Part shown: in pieces, positions 38,556 to 47,910 of the stretch | How positions within the stretch are numbered: the first letter of the stretch is position 1 | How the letters are laid out: each line of letters begins with the position of its first letter | NCBI GenBank assembly: GCA_038213135.1 | Contig: JBBQTQ010000001.1 | Location: 21,435 to 85,434 of the forward strand | DNA length: 64,000 nucleotides | Reading direction: 5' to 3' | From: JBBQTQ01 sp038213135 | GTDB taxonomy: Bacteria > Actinomycetota > Thermoleophilia > Gaiellales > Gaiellaceae | The notes under the pieces: model-generated | Told to the model about the DNA's origin: nothing | Database searches by the model: none | The model's input: the letters and a program-made list of their open reading frames with translations, nothing else | Translations under genes and position numbers: made by a program

Positions 38556-39997
38556 CGGATCGACTGAAGGGCCGGTGTCTGGGAGTTCTGGCCGAAGGTG
38601 CGATCGGTGATCCCGGCCGGCCAGGCCGAGAGTGCGAGCAGGCAGAGCAGCAACGGGACGAAGAGCGCGAGCTCACCGGGGCGAAGGTCGCGTGCGTCCT
38701 CGGTCTGGGGCGCGGGGCTCCGATGCAGCACCGCGGAGATCAGGCGCAGCATGTACATCGCGGCGAGCACGATCGCGATCCCGCCCACGACCGCGTAGCC
38801 CCACCCGTGCGGGAACACCCCGGTCAGGATCAGGAACTCGCCCGCGAACGCGCTCGAGCCGGGCACCGCGAGTGCGATGATCCCGGTCGCCATCAGCACC
38901 GTGGCGAGCACTGGCCGTCCCTTCGCCATCCCGCCGAGCCGGTCGAGCTGTCCTGTCGCAGCGCGGCGCTCGACCGCACCGGCGAGCAGGAACAGCGTCA
39001 TCGAGATCAGCCCGTGGTTGACCATCTGCAGCACGGCCCCGTTCAGTCCGGCGACGTTCGTCGCGAACAGCCCGAGCGTGATCAGGCCCATCTGCGCAAG
39101 GCTGGAATAGGCGATCACGCCGCGGATGTCGGGCGCGCGGAAGGCGAGCAACGATCCATAGACGAGCCCGATCGCGGCGAGCACGAGAATCGGCGCGCGC
39201 AGGTCGGACACCGGCCGCCCGAAGTGCGCGATCGCGATGAAGAGGAAGCCGTAGGTCGCCGCCTTCGAGATCACGCCGGAGAGCACTCCGGCCACCTCCG
39301 GCGGCGATTCGCGGTAGGCATCCGGAAGCCAGCCGTGCAGCGGCCAGAGCGGGGCCTTCACCGCGAAGCCCGCCGCGAAGCCGAGGAAGATCCAGACGCT
39401 CTCGCTGTGGCCGTGGACGAGATCGAAGCTGCCCTGGGTCAGCCCGTAGGCGATCACGGAGGCGAGCATCAGCAGCGAGCCCGCCATCGTGTAGATGACG
39501 AACTTGATCGTCGCCTGCATGCGCCCCGGCCCGCCCCACACGCCGATCAGCACGTAGAGCGGGATCAGCATCGCCTCCCAGAAGACGTAGAAGAGGAGCA
39601 GGTCTTGGGCGGCGAAGACGCCGACGACGGCCCCGGTCAGGAACAGCATCAGCCCGAAGTAGGCGCGCGGCCGGTCGCGTCCGGCCCAGAGCCCGTAGCC
39701 CGTCGCGGCCGCCATTCCGATCACGCCGAGCCCCGAGAGCCAGAGCGTGTAGCCGTAGAAGCCGACGTGGTAGGAGATGCCGAACTCGCTGAACCACGTC
39801 AGCCGGCTCGTCTCCTGCAGGTTGGCGGCGCCGAAGTTGTAGCGCCCGACTGTCCAGATCCAGAAGCCGACCTCGAGCAGGCTGAAGAAGAACGCCGCGC
39901 CGCCGACCCAGACACGCGGGATGAACGCCGGGAGCGCCCAGACGAGCAGCGCGGCGCCGAAGGGCAGCAGGATCAGCGTGTCGGTTAGCCAGCCCAT
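38552..39997 (-). CDS. nuoM: NADH-quinone oxidoreductase subunit M
   Basis: The 481-residue proton-pumping subunit shows FYVFWEAMLIPLYVLIGVWGG (helix-5 Glu region), KAPLWPLHGWLPDAYRESPPEVAGVLSGVISK (Lys of the channel), RGVIAYSSLAQMGLITLG and PGSSAFAGEFLIL, all standard for NuoM. It is coupled to nuoN by a four-base overlap and follows the nuoL stop without a gap. Confidence 0.96.
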   Translation of the reverse strand: MGWLTDTLILLPFGAALLVWALPAFIPRVWVGGAAFFFSLLEVGFWIWTVGRYNFGAANLQETSRLTWFSEFGISYHVGFYGYTLWLSGLGVIGMAAATGYGLWAGRDRPRAYFGLMLFLTGAVVGVFAAQDLLLFYVFWEAMLIPLYVLIGVWGGPGRMQATIKFVIYTMAGSLLMLASVIAYGLTQGSFDLVHGHSESVWIFLGFAAGFAVKAPLWPLHGWLPDAYRESPPEVAGVLSGVISKAATYGFLFIAIAHFGRPVSDLRAPILVLAAIGLVYGSLLAFRAPDIRGVIAYSSLAQMGLITLGLFATNVAGLNGAVLQMVNHGLISMTLFLLAGAVERRAATGQLDRLGGMAKGRPVLATVLMATGIIALAVPGSSAFAGEFLILTGVFPHGWGYAVVGGIAIVLAAMYMLRLISAVLHRSPAPQTEDARDLRPGELALFVPLLLCLLALSAWPAGITDRTFGQNSQTPALQSIR

Positions 39998-41875
39998 CTA
40001 GCGCACCGAGAGGAAGACGACGGTGAGGACGGCCATGCTCGCGGCGACCGCGAGCACGTAGGTGCGGACGAGCCCGGTCTGCAGCCGCCGGACGCGGCCG
40101 GCCAGCGCGCCGATCGTGCCGGCGACGCCGTTGACGCCACCGAGGACGATCGGGCCCTCGAAGCCGCCGCGGAGCAGGCGGGTCATACCGACGGCGGGCC
40201 GGTAGAAGAGCGCGTCGTAGACCTCGTCGAAGTAGAACTTGTGCTCGAGGATCGGCGACGTCTTCGGCGGCGCCTCCTTCTTGGCACCGTAGATCCACCA
40301 GGCGACGCCGATCCCGAGTGCGCCGAGCACGACGGCCGCGATGCTCGACACGGTCTCCTGCGTGTTCGTCGCGGCGATGCTCTTCACGACCGGGTCGAGG
40401 AAGGTCGTGACCGGGTGCCAGACACCGGCGAACTGGAGCCAGCCGCCGACGGTCGCCAGCACCGCGAGCGCGGCGACCGGGAGCGCGAGCGCCAGCCGCG
40501 GGATCCGTCCGGCCGGGTCGTGCGGCGGATGCTCCTGGACATACGCGGAGGGCTCGCCGCCGAAGACGATGAACAGCATCCGGAACGTGTAGAGGCCGGT
40601 CAGGAACGCGCCGACCATCCCGGCGATCCAGAGGATGACGCCGTACCAGCCACGTGCGAGCGCGGCGGCGAGGATCGAGTCTTTCGAGAAGAAGCCGGCG
40701 AAGGGCGGGATGCCGACGAGCGCGAGCGCGCCGACGAGCATCGCCAGCGAGGTCTTCGGCATCAGCTGGCGCAGGCCGCCCATCTTGCGCATGTCCTGCT
40801 CGCCCCCGAGCGCGTGGATGATGATCCCGGCCCCCATGAAGAGCAGCGCCTTGAAGAACGCGTGCGTCATCAGGTGGAACATCGCGTTCGCGTAGGCGGT
40901 GAGCCCGGCGCCGAGAAACATGTAGCCGATCTGAGACATCGTCGAGTAGGCGATCACCCGCTTGATATCCGTCTGGACGAGGGCGATCAGGCCGGCCATC
41001 ACGAGCGTCGCCGCGCCGAGTCCCGCGGCGAGCTCCTGCACGTGCGGGGCGGCCTCGAAGATCGGGTGGGCCCGGCAGATCAGGTAGACGCCGGCGGTCA
41101 CCATCGTCGCCGCGTGGATCAGGGCGCTGACCGGCGTGGGGCCCTCCATTGCGTCCGGGAGCCAGGTCTGGAGCGGCAGCTGGGCCGACTTGGCGACCGC
41201 GCCGCCGAGTAGCCCGAGCGCGACGAGGTTGATCGATGCCGTGCCGATCGCTCCCGCCTGGCCGAAGACCGTCTCGAAATCGAGCGAGCCGGTGCGCTGG
41301 ATCAGCAGGAAGAAGCCGAGCGCCATGGTCGCGTCGCCGAACGCGTTCATGATGAACGCCTTCTTGGCGGCGGCGACCGCAGCCGGCCGCTCGTGGTTGT
41401 AGCCGATCAGCAGGTACGAGCAGAGGCCGACGAGCCCCCAGCCGGCGAGCAGGATCAGCAGGTTCCCCGACTGGACGAGCAGCAGCATCGAGAAGACGAA
41501 CAGCGAGATGTACGCGAAGTAGCGCCGCTCCTCGTCGTCCCCGTCCATGTAGCCGATCGAGTAGGCGACGATCAGCGCGCCGACTCCGGAGACGATCAGC
41601 ATCATCATGATCGCGAGCGGGTCGGTGAGGATCCGCAGCCCGAAGTCGAGGTTGCCTGCGGTGGCCCAGCGCCACGCGGTCGAATAGGCGGTGCGGTTGC
41701 TCGGGACGCGGTCGAGCATCTTCAGGAAGGTCACGACCGCGGCCGCGAACGATCCGAAGCACGCGAGCGTGGCGAGGTAGCCGGCGCCGCGGCGCGAAAG
41801 CTTCGTCCCGCCGAGCGTGATCAGCATGGCCGCGCCGAGCGGTAGGAACAAGCAGATCCAGGAGGCGGCGATCAC
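39998..41875 (-). CDS. nuoL: NADH-quinone oxidoreductase subunit L
   Basis: The 625-residue antiporter-like subunit contains LLILLAGWGLVGLCSYLLIGY, KSAQLPLQTWLPDAMEGPTPVSALIHAATMVTAG, DIKRVIAYSTMSQIGYMFLG and PPFAGFFSKDSIL. A long amphipathic C-terminal helix region is followed by an extra terminal helix (residues about 560-625), as is usual for the lateral helix of NuoL. The GTG start overlaps the nuoK stop by four bases. Confidence 0.96.
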   Translation of the reverse strand: MIAASWICLFLPLGAAMLITLGGTKLSRRGAGYLATLACFGSFAAAVVTFLKMLDRVPSNRTAYSTAWRWATAGNLDFGLRILTDPLAIMMMLIVSGVGALIVAYSIGYMDGDDEERRYFAYISLFVFSMLLLVQSGNLLILLAGWGLVGLCSYLLIGYNHERPAAVAAAKKAFIMNAFGDATMALGFFLLIQRTGSLDFETVFGQAGAIGTASINLVALGLLGGAVAKSAQLPLQTWLPDAMEGPTPVSALIHAATMVTAGVYLICRAHPIFEAAPHVQELAAGLGAATLVMAGLIALVQTDIKRVIAYSTMSQIGYMFLGAGLTAYANAMFHLMTHAFFKALLFMGAGIIIHALGGEQDMRKMGGLRQLMPKTSLAMLVGALALVGIPPFAGFFSKDSILAAALARGWYGVILWIAGMVGAFLTGLYTFRMLFIVFGGEPSAYVQEHPPHDPAGRIPRLALALPVAALAVLATVGGWLQFAGVWHPVTTFLDPVVKSIAATNTQETVSSIAAVVLGALGIGVAWWIYGAKKEAPPKTSPILEHKFYFDEVYDALFYRPAVGMTRLLRGGFEGPIVLGGVNGVAGTIGALAGRVRRLQTGLVRTYVLAVAASMAVLTVVFLSVR

Positions 41876-42180
41876 CCGCGCAGGCTCCCGAGCTTGTCGA
41901 CGTCCAGCTCGAGCTTCCGGCGGGCCATGGCGACGATTAGGCCGAGACCGACGACCACCTCGGAGGCGGCGACGGCCATCACCGTCAGCGCGAAGATCTG
42001 CCCATCGCCGTGCGCGAAGTGGCGGGAGAAGGCGATCAGGGCAAGGTTCGCGCCGTTCAGCATGATCTCGAGCGAGAGGAGGACGATCAGCGGGCTGCGG
42101 CGGACGAGGACGCCCAGTGCCCCGATCGCGAACAGGAAGCCCGAGATCGCGAGGTACCAGGAGACATCAGGACCCCTCAC
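41872..42180 (-). CDS. nuoK: NADH-quinone oxidoreductase subunit K
   Basis: The 102-residue, three-helix subunit has the conserved LSLEIMLNGANLALIAFSR (helix 2 Glu of the quinone/proton channel) and ALTVMAVAASEVVVGLGLIV (helix 3 Glu), as in NuoK. GTG 42180 gives the standard length. The 169 bases separating it from nuoJ are unusual for this otherwise overlapping operon and hold two hairpins. Confidence 0.94.
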   Translation of the reverse strand: MRGPDVSWYLAISGFLFAIGALGVLVRRSPLIVLLSLEIMLNGANLALIAFSRHFAHGDGQIFALTVMAVAASEVVVGLGLIVAMARRKLELDVDKLGSLRG

Positions 42181-42202
42181 GTCCCCGGCCGCCTTCCGCT
42201 CA

Positions 42203-42221
42203 AGCCCGGCAGAGCCGGGCT
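42203..42221. terminator. Hairpin in the nuoJ-nuoK gap (first)
   Basis: AGCCCGGC (42203-42210), loop AGA, GCCGGGCT (42214-42221) pair perfectly. It lies just upstream of nuoK within the operon and could be a processing or attenuation element. Confidence 0.5.
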
Positions 42222-42258
42222 CCGCCGAAGGCTGACGCCGCTGGCGGCAGGATGCGGC

Positions 42259-42308
42259 GCGGGCGGCGCTTGTCCGTACTGGGATGTACTGTCCTGCGCG
42301 CCGCCCGC
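42259..42308. repeat. Long hairpin in the nuoJ-nuoK gap (second)
   Basis: GCGGGCGGCGC (42259-42269) pairs perfectly with GCGCCGCCCGC (42298-42308), enclosing 28 bases that contain two GTAC tetramers. No coding sequence is seen in the 169-base gap. Confidence 0.5.
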
Positions 42309-42349
42309 TTGCCTCCTTTGCCAGCGACACCCCGGGAACGTGAGAGGGT

Positions 42350-42913
42350 TCATGGCTCTACGCTCGCCTCCTCGTCTGCGGCCTTCGAGTGCGAGCCGAG
42401 GATGACCCCACCGACCGCGGCGACGAGCAGGACGATCGAGGTGATCTCGAACGCGAGCAGGTGGTCGGTCAGGAAGAGCCGGCCGATGCTGCTCGGGCTG
42501 CCGAAGGCGCTCGTGATCTGCTCGGAGTGTGAGAGGCGTCCGCCGGCTTTGAGGCCGATCGCGAGCACGGTCTCGACAAGGATCGCCGCCGCCGCGCCGA
42601 TCGCGCCGATCGCCTGCCAGCTGGGCGCGCCCGCCCAGGGAGCGTCCGCGCGACCGCCGAGATAGGCGATCACGAACAGGAACATCACCATCACCGCGCC
42701 CGCGTACACGAGCACCTGCGCGGCCGCGACGAACTCGGCCGAGAGCAGCAGGTAGAGCACGGCGAGCGAGCCGAGGTTCCCGATCAGCGCGAGCGCCGAG
42801 TAGAACGGGTTCGAGAAGGACACGACCGCGATCGCCGAGCCGAGGCAGGCGGTGACGGCCGCGAACCAGACGATCCAGGTCAGGACGTTGCCGGCTGAGG
42901 CCGCGACGATCAC
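42350..42913 (-). CDS. nuoJ: NADH-quinone oxidoreductase subunit J
   Basis: The 187-residue, five-helix subunit has SNPFYSALALIGNLGSLAVLYLLLSAEFVAAAQVLVYAGAVMVMFLFVIAYLG-type sequence, the NuoJ core including the conserved Tyr-Ala-Gly-Ala-Val kink in helix 3. A C-terminal extension ends EEASVEP. GTG 42913 is preferred because the longer frame upstream overlaps nuoI. A 52-base gap with a GGGACAG-type element separates it from nuoI. Confidence 0.93.
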   Translation of the reverse strand: MIVAASAGNVLTWIVWFAAVTACLGSAIAVVSFSNPFYSALALIGNLGSLAVLYLLLSAEFVAAAQVLVYAGAVMVMFLFVIAYLGGRADAPWAGAPSWQAIGAIGAAAAILVETVLAIGLKAGGRLSHSEQITSAFGSPSSIGRLFLTDHLLAFEITSIVLLVAAVGGVILGSHSKAADEEASVEP

Positions 42914-42965
42914 GGTTCCACTTTCGTTACAGGGGCTGTCCCTTGCTTTTTGGCTTCGCTGCGGC

Positions 42966-43460
42966 TCACGAGTGCATCCGGTAGTAGGGAATGGGCGTGT
43001 CGAACTCGTCCGCGTCCGCGACAGGCACCTTCTTGATCGGCTCGGCAAGGAGCATGTCCTTCGTGTAGATCTGGTCCTCGCGGGAGTACTCCGAGATCTC
43101 GAACTCGTTGCCGAGCGTGATCGCGTCGAACGGGCAGGCGAGCTCGCAATAGCCGCAGAAGATGCAGCGCGACATGTTGATCTCGTAGATCCGCGCGTAG
43201 CGCTCGCCGGCCGAGACGCGGTCGTGCTCGGTGTTCTCGGCCGCGACCACACGGATGCAGTCCGCGGGGCAGGCTGCGGCGCACAAGGAGCAGCCGACGC
43301 ACTTCTCGAGGCCGTTCTCATGCCGCCAGAGCCGGTGCCGCCCGCGGAAGCGCGGGTAGACCGCCCGCTTGAACTCCGGGTACTGCTGCGTGATCGGCTT
43401 CTTGAAGATCTGGCGGAAGGTGACGCCGAACCCCTTGAAGCTGTCGACCGGGTTCGGCAT
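42966..43460 (-). CDS. nuoI: NADH-quinone oxidoreductase subunit I
   Basis: The 164-residue ferredoxin-like subunit carries two [4Fe-4S] motifs: CVGCSLCAAACPADC (about residues 54-68) and CIFCGYCELACPFDA (about 98-112). It passes electrons from the peripheral arm toward cluster N2 in NuoB. The N-terminal amphipathic part (FGVTFRQIFKKPITQQYP) matches NuoI membrane association. Its ATG follows the nuoH stop directly. Confidence 0.96.
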   Translation of the reverse strand: MPNPVDSFKGFGVTFRQIFKKPITQQYPEFKRAVYPRFRGRHRLWRHENGLEKCVGCSLCAAACPADCIRVVAAENTEHDRVSAGERYARIYEINMSRCIFCGYCELACPFDAITLGNEFEISEYSREDQIYTKDMLLAEPIKKVPVADADEFDTPIPYYRMHS

Positions 43461-44453
43461 CTAGCTGTGCACCCAGGCGACGATCAGGGCGGTGACCGTG
43501 GCGTTGATCGTCGCGACCGGCAGCAGGATCTTCCAGCCGAAGCGCATCAGCTGGTCGTAGCGCAGCCGCGGCAACGTCGCGCGCAGCCAGATGAAGATCG
43601 CGATCGAGATGAACAGCTTGATCAGGAACCAGAGCGGCCCCAGCGGCGCCCACGGTCCCTCCCAGCCGCCGAAGAAGAGCGTCACCGCCAGCGCCGAGAG
43701 CACGATCACGTTCACGTACTCGGCCATCTGGAAGAGCCCCCAGCGCATGCCGCTGTACTCGGTGTGGTAGCCCCCGACGAGCTCGGTGTCGGCCTCGGGC
43801 AGGTCGAACGGCGGCCGGTTCGTCTCGGCGACTCCAGCAACGAAGAAGACGAGCAGTCCGACGAACTGCGGCGCCGCGAACCAGACCGTCGACTGCTGCT
43901 TGTGGACGATGTCCACGAGCGACAGCGACTGGCCCATCACGACCACGCCGAGAACGGACAGGGCGAGCGAAACCTCGTACGAGACCATCTGCGCGCAGGT
44001 GCGCATCGAGCCGAGGATCGAGAACTTCGAGTCTGAGGCCCAGCCGCCGACGATGAAGCCGTAGATCCCGATCGAGCCGAGGGCGAAGATCAGAATCAGC
44101 GAGATCGGCACGTTCGCGACGACACCGGAGACATGCCACTTCCAGATGTGCCAGCCGGCGCCGAACGGGATCACGCTGAACGCGAGCAGCGCGGTGAAGG
44201 CCGAGAGCACCGGCGCGGCGATGTAGACGACGTTCGCGGCGCCGATCGGCGCGAAGACCTCCTTGCGGATCAGCTTCACGAGGTCGGCGATCGGCTGGAG
44301 CAGTCCGTAGGGGCCGGCGCGGTTCGGGCCGTAGCGCAGCTGCATTCGGCCGAGCAGCTTCCGCTCGAGCAGCGTCGTGTACGCGAACGCCAGCAGGAGC
44401 AGGTTGATGATGATCGCCGCCTTGATCAGCGAGATCCACCAGCGGTCGTTCAT
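43461..44453 (-). CDS. nuoH: NADH-quinone oxidoreductase subunit H
   Basis: The 330-residue, eight-helix subunit forms most of the quinone entry. It has ERKLLGRMQLRYGPNRAGPYGLLQPIADLVKLI (about residues 29-61), ASDSKFSILGSMRTCAQMVSYEVSLALSVLGV and AETNRPPFDLPEADTELVGGYHTEYSGMRWG, all highly conserved in NuoH/ND1. The ATG overlaps the nuoG stop by four bases. A longer frame upstream overlaps nuoG and is not used. Confidence 0.96.
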   Translation of the reverse strand: MNDRWWISLIKAAIIINLLLLAFAYTTLLERKLLGRMQLRYGPNRAGPYGLLQPIADLVKLIRKEVFAPIGAANVVYIAAPVLSAFTALLAFSVIPFGAGWHIWKWHVSGVVANVPISLILIFALGSIGIYGFIVGGWASDSKFSILGSMRTCAQMVSYEVSLALSVLGVVVMGQSLSLVDIVHKQQSTVWFAAPQFVGLLVFFVAGVAETNRPPFDLPEADTELVGGYHTEYSGMRWGLFQMAEYVNVIVLSALAVTLFFGGWEGPWAPLGPLWFLIKLFISIAIFIWLRATLPRLRYDQLMRFGWKILLPVATINATVTALIVAWVHS

Positions 44454-46609
44454 CTGGTGACCTCCACGGCTCCGCCTGCGAGGCCGCGAACGTGCTCCTC
44501 GGCGGCGCGGACGGCGCCGGCGACGAGCTTGCGGTTGACCCGCGCGCGGAGCTGCACGGACGAGCCGTTCGAGCTGACGGTGACCGTCTCGCCGCCGGTG
44601 AGGCCCCGGATCTCCGCGTCCTGTGGTGAGAGCTCGATCTCGGCTTCGGGCCGCTGGAACTGGAGCTCGGGAATGCGCTCGACCGCCGGGCCCGAGAAGA
44701 GCGGCCGGTAGCGCACGAGCCGCAGAGGGCCGCCCTTGGCGGTGGGCGGAGTCGGCGCGGTCGGCGCGACGCGCTCCGGCGCTGCAGCGCGCTCGGGCAG
44801 CGGCGCATGCTCCTCGAGCGGCGGCGAGACCCAGGGGTCGATCTCGACGCCGAAGCGCTCGCCCAGCTTGGCGATCCACGCGAGCTCATCCGGCGCCGGT
44901 GGGATCACGGAGCGCCGCAGGCGCTGCGGCCGGCCCTCGAGGTTCACATAGGTGCCCTCGCGCTCGAGATAGCTCGTGCCCGGCAGGACGACGTCGACCC
45001 ACTCTCGCACCGGGTCGGCGAACATCGTGATCGCGACGACCGCGTCGGCCTGCCCGGCGAGCTCGCGGACACGCGGGTCGGCGGCGGCTTCGTCGCCCGA
45101 GACGAGCAGGAGGCCGATCCGGTCTGGCCGCCTCGGCTCGCCCTCGCCCCAGGCTTCACGGACGCCGCGGGCGTTTGGAGTCGAGGGCAGATAGAACGCG
45201 CCCGACCCTGGCTTGCCGGCGAAGCCGAGGGCGTGCGCGAGCTCGGCGACCAGGGCCCCGCCGCGTCCACCGGGGCCCGACCAGATGACGACGGCCCGTT
45301 CCGCGTCGCGCAGCCGCTTCCCGAGCTCGCTGCCCTCAGCGGCCAACTCGCGCACGGTTTCCGGAGCGGAGCCGGCCGGGCGCTCCTCGGGTCCAAGGGT
45401 GACGATCTCCGCGCCGGCCCGCCGGGCTGCGCGCAACCAGAGGTCGACGATCGGCGCGCGGTCGACGACCCGGTCGTCGCCCAGCACCACGACCACCTGT
45501 GCGTGCCCGATCGCGGAGAGCGGCAGCCGGAACGGGTCGAGCGTCGCGCTCGTCTCCTCCGGGAAGACGACCGCTTCCGAGCCGAAGCCTTCGCGCACGA
45601 GCCGCGCCAGCCCGGCTGCCTGCTCGCAGGTCTCCGTCCCCGAGAGCGCCAGCAGCACGCGGCCCTGCGCCGCCCGCGCCAGGCGCTCCACCTCGTCCAG
45701 TGCCTCCTCCCATTCGAGCTCCTCGAAGCGGCGCTTGCCGACCTTGCTCAGCGGATCGGTGACGCGGTCCGAGGCGTAGAGGTGCGAGAACGCAAAGCGG
45801 CCCTTGTCGCAGAGCCAGCCCTGGTCGACCTCCGGGTGGTTGCGGGAGATGATCCGCTTGACCTTGCCTTCGCGAGTTGTGGCAGCGACGTTGCAGCCGA
45901 CCGGGCAAAGGCCGCAGACGGTCGGCACGTCCTGGATCTCCCACGGGCGAGCCTCGAAGCGGTACTGCGTCGAGGTCAGCGCCCCGACCGGGCAGAGCTC
46001 GATCACGTTGCCGGAGAAGGGCGCGCGGTAGGCCTCGTCCTCGAAGGTGGCGATCATCGACTGCGCGCCGCGGTTGAGGGCCACGAGCTGGCCATCCTCC
46101 GCGACGCTTTCCGAGAAGCGGGTGCAGCGGTAGCAGAGGATGCAGCGCTCGCGGTCGAGCGCGATCGTCGGGCTGATCGGGATCGGCTTCTCGAAGGTGC
46201 GCTTCGGAAACTCCATGCGCGTGTTGGCCGGGCCCCAGCGGAAGGTCAGGTCCTGGAGCGGGCACTCGCCGCCCTTGTCGCAAACCGGGCAGTCGAGTGG
46301 GTGGTTGACGAGGATGAACTCGAGCGTGGCGTTCTGCGCCTCGGCGGCCATCGCCGAGGTCGCGGCGGTCTTCACCTCCATGCCGTCGGCGGCGGTGAGC
46401 GTGCACGCGGCTTGCGGCTTCGGCGGCCCGGGCGCAACCTCGCAAAGGCACATACGGCAGGCGCCCACCGGCGGTCCGAGCCGCGGCTCGTAACAAAAGA
46501 CGGGAATCTCGATCCCGGCATAGGCTGCCGCCTCGACGAGGCCGAGACCCTTCGGTACCTGGAGCTGGATCCCGTCGATCGTGATCGTGACGAGCTCGGG
46601 CGAGCTCAC
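44450..46609 (-). CDS. nuoG: NADH-quinone oxidoreductase subunit G
   Basis: The 719-residue peripheral subunit starts with a [2Fe-2S] ferredoxin domain (CYEP..GACRMCLCEV, with further Cys in QAACTL). It continues with the His-Cys3 cluster (HPLDCPVCDKGGECPLQD), two [4Fe-4S] motifs (CILCYRCTRF and CGLCPVGCN at about residue 230) and a molybdopterin-oxidoreductase-like domain without cofactor. The C-terminal part (about 600-719) has the aspartate-decarboxylase-like fold. The GTG start overlaps the nuoF stop by four bases. Confidence 0.94.
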   Translation of the reverse strand: MSSPELVTITIDGIQLQVPKGLGLVEAAAYAGIEIPVFCYEPRLGPPVGACRMCLCEVAPGPPKPQAACTLTAADGMEVKTAATSAMAAEAQNATLEFILVNHPLDCPVCDKGGECPLQDLTFRWGPANTRMEFPKRTFEKPIPISPTIALDRERCILCYRCTRFSESVAEDGQLVALNRGAQSMIATFEDEAYRAPFSGNVIELCPVGALTSTQYRFEARPWEIQDVPTVCGLCPVGCNVAATTREGKVKRIISRNHPEVDQGWLCDKGRFAFSHLYASDRVTDPLSKVGKRRFEELEWEEALDEVERLARAAQGRVLLALSGTETCEQAAGLARLVREGFGSEAVVFPEETSATLDPFRLPLSAIGHAQVVVVLGDDRVVDRAPIVDLWLRAARRAGAEIVTLGPEERPAGSAPETVRELAAEGSELGKRLRDAERAVVIWSGPGGRGGALVAELAHALGFAGKPGSGAFYLPSTPNARGVREAWGEGEPRRPDRIGLLLVSGDEAAADPRVRELAGQADAVVAITMFADPVREWVDVVLPGTSYLEREGTYVNLEGRPQRLRRSVIPPAPDELAWIAKLGERFGVEIDPWVSPPLEEHAPLPERAAAPERVAPTAPTPPTAKGGPLRLVRYRPLFSGPAVERIPELQFQRPEAEIELSPQDAEIRGLTGGETVTVSSNGSSVQLRARVNRKLVAGAVRAAEEHVRGLAGGAVEVTR

Positions 46610-47910
46610 GCTGGCACCGTCGCTGTGTGCTGGTCACTCGGCGCGAGGATCCCCTCGATTGAGGAGTTACCGCCGAACGGACAGGCACGCCGCTCGACGT
46701 GGGCGCGGAACTCGTCCGGCCACTTCTGCATGTAGCTCTGCACCGGATAGACCGCGAAGTCGCCGAGCGCGCAGAGCGACTTGCCGAGGATTCCCGAGCC
46801 GACCGACCCGAGCAGCTCCAGGTCGCGCAGCTCGGCGTCGCCCGCCTCGATCTTCTCCAGCAGCTGCACCTGCCAGCGCGTGCCCTCGCGGCACGGCGTG
46901 CACTTGCCGCACGACTCGTGCATGTAGAACTTCGCCGCCCGCAGCGCCAGCTGCACCATGCAACAGCGGTCGTCGACGACGATCAGCGAGGCGGAGCCGA
47001 AGAACGAGCCGGCGGCCTGGACGGAGTCGTAGTCGAGCGGCACGTCGAGTTGGTCGGGCGTCAGCGCCGGCACCGACGAGCCGCCCGGGATGATCGCCTT
47101 CAGCTGGCGACCGTTCGGGACCCCGCCGGCGAAGTCGTAGATCAGCTCCCGCATCGTCGTGCCGAGCACGAGCTCGTAGTTGCCCGGCCGCTCGACGTTC
47201 CCTGAGATCGAGAAGATCGCCGTGCCCGGGGACTTCTCCGGCCCGATCTTCGCCCACTCGGCCGCGCCGAGCTCGATGATCGACGGCACGGACGCGATGG
47301 TCGAGACGTTGTTGATCTGCGTCGGCATGCCGTAGAGCCCCTGCACCGGCGGGAACGGCGGCCGCGGCCGCGGCTGCCCGCGCCTGCCCTCGAGCGAATC
47401 GAGCAATGCCGTCTCCTCGCCGCAGATGTAGGCGCCGGCGCCACGGTGAACCACGATGTCGATCTCGCCGAACAGCCCGGCGGCCCGCGCCTCCTCGACC
47501 GCCCCGGCAAGGATCTCGAACTCCGCCAGGTACTCGCCGCGGATGTAGATGAAGACGTGCCGCGACTCGATGGCGTGCGCGGAAATCAGGCAACCCTCGA
47601 TCAGGCGGTGCGGGACGCGAGCCATCACCTCGCGGTCCTTAAAAGCGCCTGGCTCGGACTCGTCGGCATTCACGACCAGGTAGGTCGGTCGCCCGCTGGC
47701 CCGGTCGATCAGCGAGGCCTTGCGGCCCATCGGGAAACCTGCGCCGCCGCGGCCGCGCAGGTTCGAGGTCATGAAGTCCTCGATCAGCTGCTCCGGAGTC
47801 ATCCCCCGCGCCTTCTCCCACGACGAGTAGCCGCCGATCGCGCGGTACTCGACCAGCTTGGTCAAGTCGCGCTCGTCCGCGCCCTTCAGGAGGATGTCAG
47901 CCGCGGGCAC
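46606..47910 (-). CDS. nuoF: NADH-quinone oxidoreductase subunit F
   Basis: The 434-residue NADH-binding subunit contains the FMN site NLRGRGGAGFPMGRK (about residues 51-65), the NADH site GAGAYICGEETALLDSLEG (about 165-183) and the [4Fe-4S] cluster N3 motif ESCGKCTPCREGT (about 341-353). It accepts electrons from NADH. GTG 47910 lies 14 bases inside nuoE, giving the family's normal start (ILLKGADERDL). An open frame extends upstream within nuoE. Confidence 0.94.
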   Translation of the reverse strand: MPAADILLKGADERDLTKLVEYRAIGGYSSWEKARGMTPEQLIEDFMTSNLRGRGGAGFPMGRKASLIDRASGRPTYLVVNADESEPGAFKDREVMARVPHRLIEGCLISAHAIESRHVFIYIRGEYLAEFEILAGAVEEARAAGLFGEIDIVVHRGAGAYICGEETALLDSLEGRRGQPRPRPPFPPVQGLYGMPTQINNVSTIASVPSIIELGAAEWAKIGPEKSPGTAIFSISGNVERPGNYELVLGTTMRELIYDFAGGVPNGRQLKAIIPGGSSVPALTPDQLDVPLDYDSVQAAGSFFGSASLIVVDDRCCMVQLALRAAKFYMHESCGKCTPCREGTRWQVQLLEKIEAGDAELRDLELLGSVGSGILGKSLCALGDFAVYPVQSYMQKWPDEFRAHVERRACPFGGNSSIEGILAPSDQHTATVPA

